Assembly (NCBI GenBank): GCA_027449865.1
Contig: DAIDKV010000010.1
Span: forward strand, 1 to 64,000
Source of the DNA: Planctomycetales bacterium
GTDB taxonomy: Bacteria; Planctomycetota; Planctomycetia; Isosphaerales; Isosphaeraceae
Length of the DNA stretch: 64,000 bases
Reading direction: 5' to 3'
The notes under the pieces were generated by a model. The model searched no databases, was not told the origin of the DNA, and was given only the letters and a program-made list of their open reading frames with translations. Numbering within the stretch: position 1 is the first letter of the stretch; each line of letters opens with the position of its first letter. Position numbers and translations under genes: made by a program. Of this stretch, positions 45,639-52,531 are shown piece by piece.

Positions 45639-48581
45639 ATGCGATCCCGCCTGGCAGCGATCGTGATGGCCGCCGCGATCAGCGTGACCTTCGCCGCGGT
45701 GAGCGTCGTCTCCGGGACCCGCCCCGAGAGCGCGGGCATGCAGGAGACCGGAGGGCCCGGCGCTCAGGTCGCGATGCCGACGGGCACGGTCGGGCTCCAG
45801 ATTCTTCTCGGGCTCCGCGACGACGAGCCAACGCGATGGGAAGGGGACGTGAGCCTCTCCGCGGGCGAGCTTGTCGGCCTCGTCGTGACGCGACCCGTCG
45901 CTCGAGGCGAGGCCCAAGGGTCGCATTTCCGCGTCACCACCAAGAAGGCGACGCCGGCCAAGAAGCAGCAGGCCAAGAAACAGGCGAAGAAACAGGCCAA
46001 AAAGCAGGCGAAAAAGGCGGGACAGCCTGGCCCGATGGTCCCGGTCACGATGCTGGCCAACCTGATCGCCCCGGCCGACGCAACCGTGACCATCAAGACC
46101 GACCGCGGCGAATTCTCGGCGAGCCTTTCCGACCTTCGACACGGTCAGCGACGGACCTTCCTCGAAGGGCAGGCGGCCATCGAGCGGATCGATCCGTCCG
46201 TCCAGCTCACCGGCGGAGACGACGACGAGGATTTTCCAGCCGCCGCGAAGGCACCCAACGGCTCGATCTGGCTCGCTTACGCAAGCTACACCTCCGAGCG
46301 ACCCGTCCTCAAGGGAGCCGTCCAGCCCGAGGATTACGATTCGATGCTGGTCCCGACAAGAAACGGCGACCGCATTTTCCTCCGGCGATACGACGGCAAG
46401 ACGTGGGACGCGCCGATCGCCGTGACCGGCGGCGGGCTCGACGTCTGGCGCCCGGTCGTCTCGGTCGACGGTAAGGGGGATGTGGTCGTGATCTGGGCGC
46501 AGCAGGTCGACCATAACTGGGATCTCTACCGCCGCACGTACACCCCCGGAAAGGGGGACGAGGCGGGCCAGTGGAGCGACGTCGTCCGCCTCACCGAAGA
46601 CCCCGGGACCGACTCCGAGGCCGTCGCCACCACCGACGCGAAGGGAACCGTCTGGGTCGCCTGGCAGGCCTGGCGCGGCGAGAGCTACGACATCCTCGCC
46701 ATGCCGATCGCCAACGGCGCCCGCCCGCGAGCGATCTCCTCGGGACCGGCCAACGACTGGAGCCCGACGATCGCCGCCGATGGAAAGGGGAACGTCTTCG
46801 TCGCCTGGGATACCTACGAGCGGGGGAACTACGACGTCCGCCTCCGCTCGACGGCCGACGACGCCAGAACCATCGAGGTCGCCTCGACCCCGCGATTCCA
46901 GGCCCGGCCGTCGATCGCCTGCGACAGTTCCGGCCGGGTCTGGATCGCCTACGAGGAGGGCGATCCGAACTGGGGCAAGGACTACTCGAGCGAGACGCCC
47001 GCGAAGGTTCCCGTCACCCAGCGCGGGAATCCGCTCTATCTCTTCCGGACGATCCGGGTGAAGTGCCTCGACACCGATGGAACCCTGAAGCAGCCCCCTG
47101 GCGCGGTCGCCGATGCTCTGCCTGCCGGCAGTTCTCGCGGTCTAAGCTGCCCCAGGCTGGCCGTCGACGACTCGATCGGCCTCTGGCTCCTGTTCCGACG
47201 GAACCCGAATCCCAACGGAGCGGGCGAGGTCTGGGACAGCTTCGCCACGCAACACGACGGCAAGGGCTGGACGACGGCCCGGCACCTGCTCCACTCCTCG
47301 AACCTGATCGACAACCGCCCCGCGCTCGTGCCGATCGGCGGCGGCCTGATGGCGATCCACAGCACCGACGATCGCTTCTCCACGGCCTCGCGCAGCCAGG
47401 ACGACCTCCACTCCACCTGGGTCCAGCCCGATTCGAAGAACAACCCCCTGCCGACCCTGGAGGCGATCGCCGAGGCCGCCGAGGTTCGCGAGGAACCCGT
47501 TCACCCCAACGAGACGGCCGACAAGGCCCGACTCCGCGCCCATCGGATCGAGGTCGGCGGCCAGACCCTCCGACTCGCTCGCGGCGAGTTCCACCGACAC
47601 ACCGAATTCTCCTCACACCGCGACCAGGACGGACTCCTCGAAGACACCTGGCGATACGCCCTCGACGCCGCCGACCTCGACTGGATGGGGAACGGCGACC
47701 ACATGAACGGCTTTAATCACGAATACATGTGGTGGCTGATCCAGAAAGGGATGGACCTGCACGACCACGGGCGCCGGTTCGTGGCGGCCTACACCTACGA
47801 GCGGAGCGCCGTCTATCCGAACGGCCACCGCAACGTGATGATGCCCCGCCGCGGCATCCGTCCGCTCCCCTTCGGTGATCTCCAGGGCACGGAAGGCGAG
47901 GGAACGCCCGACACCAAGAATCTCTACGTCTGCCTGAAGCACTTCGGCGGCTTCTGCTCGTCGCACACGAGCGCCACCAACATGGGGACCGACTGGCGCG
48001 ACAACGACGGCGAGGTCGAACCGGTGGTGGAGATTTACCAGGGGCACCGCCACAATTACGAATTCTTCGGCGCCCCGCGATCGCCGACCGAGGCCACCCA
48101 GATCGGCGGCTACCAACCGAAGGGCTTCATCTCCAACGCGCTGGCGAAGGGCTATCGGCTCGGGTTCCAGTCGTCGAGCGATCACGTCAGCACCCACTGG
48201 AGCTATGGAATCGTCCTGACCGAGGACAACTCGCACCAGGCGATCATCGACGCCTTCAAGAAGCGGCACAGCTACGCCGCGACCGACAACATCCTGCTCG
48301 ACGTCCGCTCGGGCGATCATCTGATGGGCGACGTCTTCGAGACGGATCGCGCCCCAACCCTCGCGATCAAGGCCGTCGGCACGGCGCCGATCAAGGCGGT
48401 CCACGTCATCCGCGACGGCAAGTACGCGATGACGATCGAGCCCGGCAAGGAATCGGCCGAGCTGACCTACACCGACGACAACGCAAAGTCGGGCGAGACG
48501 CACTACTATTACGTCCGCGTCGAGCAAACCGACGCCAACCTCGCCTGGGCCTCGCCGATGTGGATCACGTTCAAGAAGTAG
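45639..48581 (+). CDS. Exported DUF3604-like PHP-type metallohydrolase with propeller and lysine-rich repeat
   Basis: A 980-residue exported protein. A signal peptide (MRSRLAAIVMAAAISVTFAAVSVVSGT) is followed by a Lys/Ala/Gln repeat at about 107-127 (see repeat entry), a propeller-like region with blades such as AKAPNGSIWLAYA and DAKGTVWVAWQAW, and a C-terminal DUF3604/PHP-like domain starting GEFHRHTEFSSHRDQDG. Metal-binding histidines are likely in FHRHTEF, GNGDHMN, SSHTSATNMG, GHRHNYEFFG and SSDHVS. DUF3604 proteins are predicted metal-dependent hydrolases, perhaps on phosphoesters or sugar derivatives; the substrate is unknown. The start at 45639 has GGAGG 8 bases upstream; GTG 45630 is an alternative. 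A related PHP-type protein is encoded at 52528. Confidence 0.85.
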   Translation: MRSRLAAIVMAAAISVTFAAVSVVSGTRPESAGMQETGGPGAQVAMPTGTVGLQILLGLRDDEPTRWEGDVSLSAGELVGLVVTRPVARGEAQGSHFRVTTKKATPAKKQQAKKQAKKQAKKQAKKAGQPGPMVPVTMLANLIAPADATVTIKTDRGEFSASLSDLRHGQRRTFLEGQAAIERIDPSVQLTGGDDDEDFPAAAKAPNGSIWLAYASYTSERPVLKGAVQPEDYDSMLVPTRNGDRIFLRRYDGKTWDAPIAVTGGGLDVWRPVVSVDGKGDVVVIWAQQVDHNWDLYRRTYTPGKGDEAGQWSDVVRLTEDPGTDSEAVATTDAKGTVWVAWQAWRGESYDILAMPIANGARPRAISSGPANDWSPTIAADGKGNVFVAWDTYERGNYDVRLRSTADDARTIEVASTPRFQARPSIACDSSGRVWIAYEEGDPNWGKDYSSETPAKVPVTQRGNPLYLFRTIRVKCLDTDGTLKQPPGAVADALPAGSSRGLSCPRLAVDDSIGLWLLFRRNPNPNGAGEVWDSFATQHDGKGWTTARHLLHSSNLIDNRPALVPIGGGLMAIHSTDDRFSTASRSQDDLHSTWVQPDSKNNPLPTLEAIAEAAEVREEPVHPNETADKARLRAHRIEVGGQTLRLARGEFHRHTEFSSHRDQDGLLEDTWRYALDAADLDWMGNGDHMNGFNHEYMWWLIQKGMDLHDHGRRFVAAYTYERSAVYPNGHRNVMMPRRGIRPLPFGDLQGTEGEGTPDTKNLYVCLKHFGGFCSSHTSATNMGTDWRDNDGEVEPVVEIYQGHRHNYEFFGAPRSPTEATQIGGYQPKGFISNALAKGYRLGFQSSSDHVSTHWSYGIVLTEDNSHQAIIDAFKKRHSYAATDNILLDVRSGDHLMGDVFETDRAPTLAIKAVGTAPIKAVHVIRDGKYAMTIEPGKESAELTYTDDNAKSGETHYYYVRVEQTDANLAWASPMWITFKK
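45957..46019 (+). repeat. In-frame 12-base repeat coding for K-K-Q-A units
   Basis: Four to five tandem 12-base units (GCC/GCG-AAG-AA(A/G)-CAG) encode a basic AKKQ run inside the DUF3604 protein. Such histone-H1-like repeats are prone to length change and could bind anionic polymers. Confidence 0.85.
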
Positions 48582-48661
48582 CTCCGGCGCGGGGTCTCAC
48601 AACCCCTCCCCAGATCTTCCCATCGCTCGGATCAGGTGTCGGGCCATTCTCACAACCATAC

Positions 48662-48691
48662 TTGACACCTGATCTCAGCTCAGGGTTAAAT
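48662..48691 (+). promoter_or_regulatory. Candidate sigma-70 promoter for the PEP-CTERM gene
   Basis: Perfect TTGACA at 48662-48667, an 18-base spacer and TTAAAT at 48686-48691, about 120 bases before the start of the disrupted PEP-CTERM gene. The -35 lies in the right arm of a 10-bp inverted repeat (48631-48640 and 48664-48673). Confidence 0.45.
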
Positions 48692-48810
48692 TTCTAGGTT
48701 CCAATAATCGATTGGGATTCACGGACGACGATGTCCATCCATCGCATGTGCGCGACACCCGTCCGTGCGGGCTCAACTCCACTCGACCCACACCCTGGGG
48801 AGCGTGCTCG

Positions 48811-48960
48811 ATGCGCCGCGTGCAACCTGTCCGATCCGGTCAGGGCCGAGTCTCGTACCGAGTCGCCATCTCGGCTGTCGTGCTGGGTCTTCTGTTCGTC
48901 GGGCCGGCGTCCCGATCCTCGGCCGACCAGATTGTGACCTTTGACCTCATCGGGATTACC
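48811..48960 (+). pseudogene. 5' fragment of a PEP-CTERM protein gene cut by IS605
   Basis: Fifty codons with a signal peptide (MRRVQPVRSGQGRVSYRVAISAVVLGLLFVGPASRSSA) and the first mature residues DQIVTFDLIGIT. Reading on in this frame runs into the IS left end. Joining base 48959 to 50687 gives an uninterrupted 191-residue gene (...LIGIT-PGNVTGSFQ...), so this and the 50687-51113 fragment are one gene split by insertion. The truncated product, if made, would be a signal peptide plus a few IS-encoded residues. A GGGGAG ribosome site precedes the ATG. Confidence 0.9.
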
Positions 48961-48964
48961 AAAT

Positions 48965-49010
48965 GTCGCCGTAAAGCCCCGGGTCTTCAGACCTGGGGAT
49001 ATAAGGCGAC
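48965..49010 (+). repeat. Left-end subterminal hairpin of the IS605 element
   Basis: An inner 10-bp imperfect stem (48977-48986 with 48989-48998, one G-T pair) is enclosed by a 6-bp stem (48965-48970 with 49005-49010). This is the structure recognised by HUH TnpA near the left end. Confidence 0.75.
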
Positions 49011-49037
49011 TGAGACCTTCGACTACGGAAATAGCCC

Positions 49038-49065
49038 TTGATTCGATAGCCTGAAGGCGTATAAT
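49038..49065 (+). promoter_or_regulatory. Sigma-70-like promoter of tnpA, apparently leaderless
   Basis: -35 TTGATT at 49038-49043, a 16-base spacer and consensus -10 TATAAT at 49060-49065. The tnpA ATG starts at 49073, where transcription would begin, so the mRNA would have almost no leader. An 8-bp inverted repeat (49035-49042 and 49064-49071) straddles the promoter and could be an operator or an extra hairpin. Confidence 0.7.
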
Positions 49066-49072
49066 CAAGGGT

Positions 49073-49465
49073 ATGGAATACAAGAGTAACCGAAACGTCG
49101 TCTACTCCTGCAAGTACCACGTCGTCTGGACGCCAAAGTTCCGCCGTCCGGTCCTGGTCGAAGGGGTAGACGTTCGGCTCAAGGAAATCCTCTGCGATGT
49201 CGCGGCCGAGACCTACTCGGATGTGCTCGGCATGGAGATCATGCCGGACCATGTCCATCTTCTGGTTGAGGTCGATCCGCAGTTCGGAATCCACAAGTTC
49301 GTCAAGCTCTGCAAGGGCCGATCGAGCCGGCTTCTGAGGCAGGAATTCCCTCGCCTTCGATCCCGGCTCCCGACCCTCTGGACGAACTCCTACTTCGTCA
49401 GCACTGTCGGCGGATCGCCCTTGGCTGTCGTGAAGCAGTACATCGAGAACCAGAAGCGAGTCTGA
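49073..49465 (+). CDS. tnpA: TnpA, Y1 HUH transposase of IS200/IS605 type
   Basis: A 130-residue single-strand transposase of standard length. The HUH metal-binding pair is H60-V-H62 in MPDHVHLLVE, and the catalytic tyrosine is Y123 in VKQYIENQ. The start reads MEYKSNRNVVYSCKYHVVW, a typical family N-terminus. It cuts and rejoins the element ends at TTAC on single-stranded DNA during replication. The tnpB start follows the stop after 3 bases, so they are co-transcribed. No frameshift or missing residue was seen, so the enzyme should be functional. Confidence 0.96.
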   Translation: MEYKSNRNVVYSCKYHVVWTPKFRRPVLVEGVDVRLKEILCDVAAETYSDVLGMEIMPDHVHLLVEVDPQFGIHKFVKLCKGRSSRLLRQEFPRLRSRLPTLWTNSYFVSTVGGSPLAVVKQYIENQKRV

Positions 49466-49468
49466 ACC

Positions 49469-50653
49469 GTGGCGAAGCACCGCAAGGTCTATCGATTCCG
49501 GATGCGTCCGAATGCGGAGCAAGGGCGTGCCCTGAACCGCATGGCTGGGGCTCGCCGGTTCGTCTGGAACTGGGCGCTCGCCCGGTGGAAGGAGACCTAT
49601 GCGGCCACGGGCAAGTCGATCTCGCTCAAGGCCCTCTCGGCCGAGTTGACCTCGCTTAAGAGCAAGCCCGAGACGGCGTGGCTCTCTGAGTGCGACTCCC
49701 AGGCCCTCCAGCAAGTTCTGGATGACCTGCGACGAGCCTTCGTCAACTTCTTCGAGCGTCGAGCCCGATACCCTCGGTTCAAGAGCCGCAAGCGGGATCA
49801 AGCTCGGTTCCGCATCCCGCAGCGGGTCAAAGTTTCCGATGGCAAGGTCTACGTGCCGAAGGTCGGGTGGGTCCGCATTCGCCAGAGCCGCGAGGTTGAC
49901 GGGGCGACCAAGAGCGCAACCTTCCGCCGCGAGGCCGATGGCCACTGGTACGTCAGCCTGACCACCGAATTCGAGATGCCCGACGTTGCCGTCGTGGCGG
50001 TCGATCCGGCGAAGACCATCGGCATCGATCTGGGGCTGATCGACTTCGCCACGACCTCGGACCCGGCCGAGAAGCCGGTCCCCGCCCCGAAATTCTATCG
50101 GAAGGCGACGGCGAAGATCCGCCGCGCCCAGAAGGCCGTCTCTCGTCGCAAGCTCGGGTCGAAGCGACGAGAGAAGGCGAAGAGGCGGCTCGCCCTGGCC
50201 CACCGGAAGGCGAGGGACCGACGGAACGACTTCCTCCACAAACTCAGCACCGACCTCGTGGGTCGGCATGAGGCGATCTGCATCGAGGATCTGAACGTCA
50301 AGGGCCTTGCGAGAACCAAGCTGGCCAAGTCGTTCGCCGATGCCTCGATGGGCGAGTTCGCGAGGCAACTGGAGTACAAGTGCTCCTGGAACCTCAAGGT
50401 CCTCGTCAGGGTCGATCGCTTCTTCCCTTCGTCCAAGATGTGCAACCGCTGCGGCGCTTTGAATGATCGCCTCTCGCTCTCGGATCGGGAGTGGGAATGC
50501 GACTGCGGGGCGAAGCACAAGAGGGACTTCCTCGCGGCCTGCAACATCCGGGATGAGGGCTTGAGACTCCTGGCGGCCGGACCGGCGCGACAGGTTAAAC
50601 GCTCAGGGAGCCGGTGTAAGACTCGGGCAACCGAGCTGTCGGCGTCGAACTGA
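49469..50653 (+). CDS. tnpB: TnpB, RNA-guided RuvC nuclease of the IS605 element
   Basis: A 394-residue TnpB (Cas12 ancestor). The RuvC triad is visible: D187 in GIDLGL, E273 in CIEDLNVKGL and D353 in KRDFLAACN. The zinc-finger cysteines are in CNRCGAL and WECDCGA. The N-terminal REC/WED region starts KVYRFRMRPNAEQG. The start codon is GTG. The triad and finger are complete, so nuclease activity is expected, guided by an omega RNA from the element's right end. It would cut empty TTAC-adjacent sites and favour element retention. The last ~30 codons overlap the predicted guide-RNA scaffold. Confidence 0.95.
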   Translation: MAKHRKVYRFRMRPNAEQGRALNRMAGARRFVWNWALARWKETYAATGKSISLKALSAELTSLKSKPETAWLSECDSQALQQVLDDLRRAFVNFFERRARYPRFKSRKRDQARFRIPQRVKVSDGKVYVPKVGWVRIRQSREVDGATKSATFRREADGHWYVSLTTEFEMPDVAVVAVDPAKTIGIDLGLIDFATTSDPAEKPVPAPKFYRKATAKIRRAQKAVSRRKLGSKRREKAKRRLALAHRKARDRRNDFLHKLSTDLVGRHEAICIEDLNVKGLARTKLAKSFADASMGEFARQLEYKCSWNLKVLVRVDRFFPSSKMCNRCGALNDRLSLSDREWECDCGAKHKRDFLAACNIRDEGLRLLAAGPARQVKRSGSRCKTRATELSASN

Positions 50654-50702
50654 GAATCCCCCGGCTTTAGCCGTGGGGAGTGTCAACCCCGGGAACGTCA
50701 CG
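50520..50702 (+). ncRNA. Putative omega (reRNA) guide RNA of TnpB
   Basis: In IS605 elements the RNA comes from the 3' end of tnpB through the right end, followed by a ~16-base guide copied from flanking DNA. The right-end border here is 50686, so the guide would be 50687-50702 (CCCCGGGAACGTCACG). The 5' limit is a guess; only the border and guide are well placed. The same guide sequence adjoins TTAC in the reconstructed uninserted gene. Confidence 0.5.
50657..50678 (+). repeat. Right-end hairpin of the IS605 element
   Basis: 8-bp stem with one mismatch (50658-50665 with 50670-50677) and a TTTA loop, 8 bases inside the right border. It is the mate of the left-end structure and is also part of the guide-RNA scaffold. 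Confidence 0.75.
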
Positions 50703-51113
50703 GGGAGTTTCCAGTTTGACTTCACCACGAACTCCCTCTATTCGGCGGATATCCATTTCGGATCGGTGATCGCGAACGGAAACCCCAACTCGTCACCCGT
50801 GCATGTCACGACCACCAGCCTGACGGCCTCCGCCGAGTCAGACACGTTGGGTTATGGCCTGCAATTCACGCTCGCGTACGCGATCACTCCCACGAGCGGC
50901 GCCCCGATTCTTCTCGACCCGCCCGGCACCTCGCCGCAAAATGCCAACAACTTCTGGACGGTCGACAGTAACGGTGTTTCGTCGACGCTCACGCTGACGG
51001 GCGGTTCGGTCGAACCCGCTGGCATTGTCCCCGAGCCATCGACCTTCGTCCTGCTCGCATCCGGGACGCTGGGGCTGATGTTCTGGCGACGGGCCCGACT
51101 CGGGCCAGGATAA
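50687..51113 (+). pseudogene. 3' fragment of the PEP-CTERM protein gene
   Basis: About 142 codons continuing the gene that starts at 48811: PGNVTGSFQFDFTTNSLYSADIHFGS and further strands, ending in the PEP-CTERM sorting signal VPEPSTFVLLASGTLGLMFWRRARLG (motif, hydrophobic helix, arginine cluster). In the intact gene it would direct an exported protein to exosortase. It has no start of its own apart from a GTG inside the IS. The joined product of 191 residues resembles small exported PEP-CTERM proteins of unknown role. Confidence 0.9.
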
Positions 51114-51273
51114 GCCCTCGGTAAATCGGCTCGAAGAAGGTCTCCGCCGAAGCGATGACAAAAGACCGACCCTGCTCCTCACTAGAAGCCGGATCAAAAG
51201 GGGGATTATTTCCCCCTGGTCCGGCACCGCAATTCAACAAGCATGCCCGCTCTCCATGTCTGCCTCTTCCGGG

Positions 51274-51302
51274 TTGGCTCCAGCCCGCGAACCTGCTATA
51301 CG
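51274..51302 (+). promoter_or_regulatory. Candidate promoter of the DUF1016 gene
   Basis: TTGGCT at 51274-51279, a 17-base spacer and TATACG at 51297-51302. The gene's ATG is at 51308, so the transcript would again be leaderless or nearly so. Confidence 0.45.
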
Positions 51303-51307
51303 GGGGC

Positions 51308-52531
51308 ATGGCCAAGAAGCGAACCCGACCGGGATTACCCGCCGCCACCGCTGACCCGCCCGGCTACGACGCCGTCCTGGCCGGCATCTCCGAGCTGCTC
51401 GGCCGGGCACGCCACGTCACCGCCCAGGCCATCAACTCCCTCCTCACGGCCACCTATTGGGAAATCGGCCGCCGTGTCGTTGAGTTCGAGCAACGCGGCC
51501 AGGTCCGGGCCGCCTATGGCGAACGGCTTTGGAAGCGGCTCGCCGATGATCTCACCGCACGCCATGGCCGCGGCTTCTCCAAATCGAACATCGCTCTCAT
51601 GCGGGCCTTCTACCTCCAGTGGGAGTTTTTCCAGACGCCGTCTGGAAAATTCGCCGCCCAGGCCAAGGGCTCGCCCTTCTCGCAGCTCCCCGCCGAATCG
51701 ACGGACCGATCGGCCGGCACGTCCCTCGCCGTCCCCGCCGATTTCTCCGACCTTGCCGGAGCGTTCCGGCTCCCCTGGTCCCACTACGTCCAGCTCCTGG
51801 CCATCGAGAATTCCAACGCCCGCGGCTTCTATGAAGCCGAAGCCTTGCGGGGAGGATGGTCCGTCCGCCAGCTCCGCCGCCAGATCGGCTCCCAGTTCTA
51901 TGAACGCACGGCCTTGTCGAGAGACAAGGCCGCTATGCTGACCAAAGGCCGCAAGACCCGCTCCGATGATGCCACTACCCCCGAAGAAGAACTTAAAGAT
52001 CCATTCGTCCTCGAATTCCTTGATTTAAAGGACCAATACTCGGAATCCGAGCTGGAGGAGGCCCTGATCCGGCATATGGAGAGCTTCCTACTGGAGCTGG
52101 GCAACGACTTCGCCTTCGTCGGCCGCCAGAAGCGGCTACGGGTTGATGACGAGTGGTATCGTGTCGATCTCGTCTTCTTCCACCGGGGCCTGCATGCCCT
52201 GGTCCTGATCGACCTCAAACTCCAGAAGCTCACGCCCGGCGACATTGGGCAAATGCACTTCTACTTAAATTATGCCCGCGAACACTGGACCCGCCCCGAC
52301 GAGAACCCACCCGTGGGGCTGATCCTCTGCGCCGAGCACGGCGGCGGTGTCGCCAGGTATGCCTTGGAGGGCCTGCCCAACAAGGTCCTGGCCGCCCGCT
52401 ACCGCACCGCCTTGCCATTGGAAACGCTGCTGGTGGCGGAGATGGCCCAGACCCGAAAAGTGCTGGAAGGCCGGGGCCGTCATAGGGCCAACCGCATCGA
52501 AGACCCGTCGAGGGAGGGTGAACGTCCATGA
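51308..52531 (+). CDS. DUF1016 (YhcG-type) PDDEXK nuclease-like protein
   Basis: A 407-residue protein with the two halves of the DUF1016 family. The N-terminal half (about 20-200) has the helical pattern INSLLTATYWEIGRRVVEFEQ and LTARHGRGFSKSNIALMRAFYLQW. The C-terminal half is a PDDEXK nuclease-like domain: DFAFVGRQKRLRVDDEWYRVDLVFFHRGLHALVLIDLKLQKLTPGDIGQM, where D in RVDLVFF and the D-x-K of LIDLKL are candidate metal ligands. These proteins are widely mobile and often neighbour restriction or phage genes; their cellular role is not settled. It has its own promoter candidate. Its stop overlaps the next gene's start in an ATGA, and the downstream gene's ribosome site lies inside it. This suggests a recently acquired gene stitched to the neighbour. 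Confidence 0.88.
   Translation: MAKKRTRPGLPAATADPPGYDAVLAGISELLGRARHVTAQAINSLLTATYWEIGRRVVEFEQRGQVRAAYGERLWKRLADDLTARHGRGFSKSNIALMRAFYLQWEFFQTPSGKFAAQAKGSPFSQLPAESTDRSAGTSLAVPADFSDLAGAFRLPWSHYVQLLAIENSNARGFYEAEALRGGWSVRQLRRQIGSQFYERTALSRDKAAMLTKGRKTRSDDATTPEEELKDPFVLEFLDLKDQYSESELEEALIRHMESFLLELGNDFAFVGRQKRLRVDDEWYRVDLVFFHRGLHALVLIDLKLQKLTPGDIGQMHFYLNYAREHWTRPDENPPVGLILCAEHGGGVARYALEGLPNKVLAARYRTALPLETLLVAEMAQTRKVLEGRGRHRANRIEDPSREGERP

Larger units (their letters stand above)
48960..50686 (+). mobile_element. IS200/IS605-family element with tnpA and tnpB
   Basis: A 1727-base element bounded on the left by TTAC (48956-48959), the cleavage/target tetranucleotide used by IS608-type elements, and on the right by ...TGTCAA ending at 50686. 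There is no target duplication, as expected for single-strand transposition. Both ends can be placed to within one base because removal restores a continuous host gene. The left and right ends carry hairpins (separate entries). It encodes HUH transposase TnpA and RNA-guided nuclease TnpB in the same direction, both intact, so the element looks capable of moving. Confidence 0.92.

Noticed and set aside
48960-49072. Possible small gene or protein tail at the IS left end
   Set aside because: It lies inside the left-end hairpin structure and is only the read-through of the cut PEP-CTERM gene.
51199-51217. Short palindrome with a 5-base loop near the DUF1016 gene
   Set aside because: A 7-bp stem is too short to tell from chance and has no T tract in the right direction.
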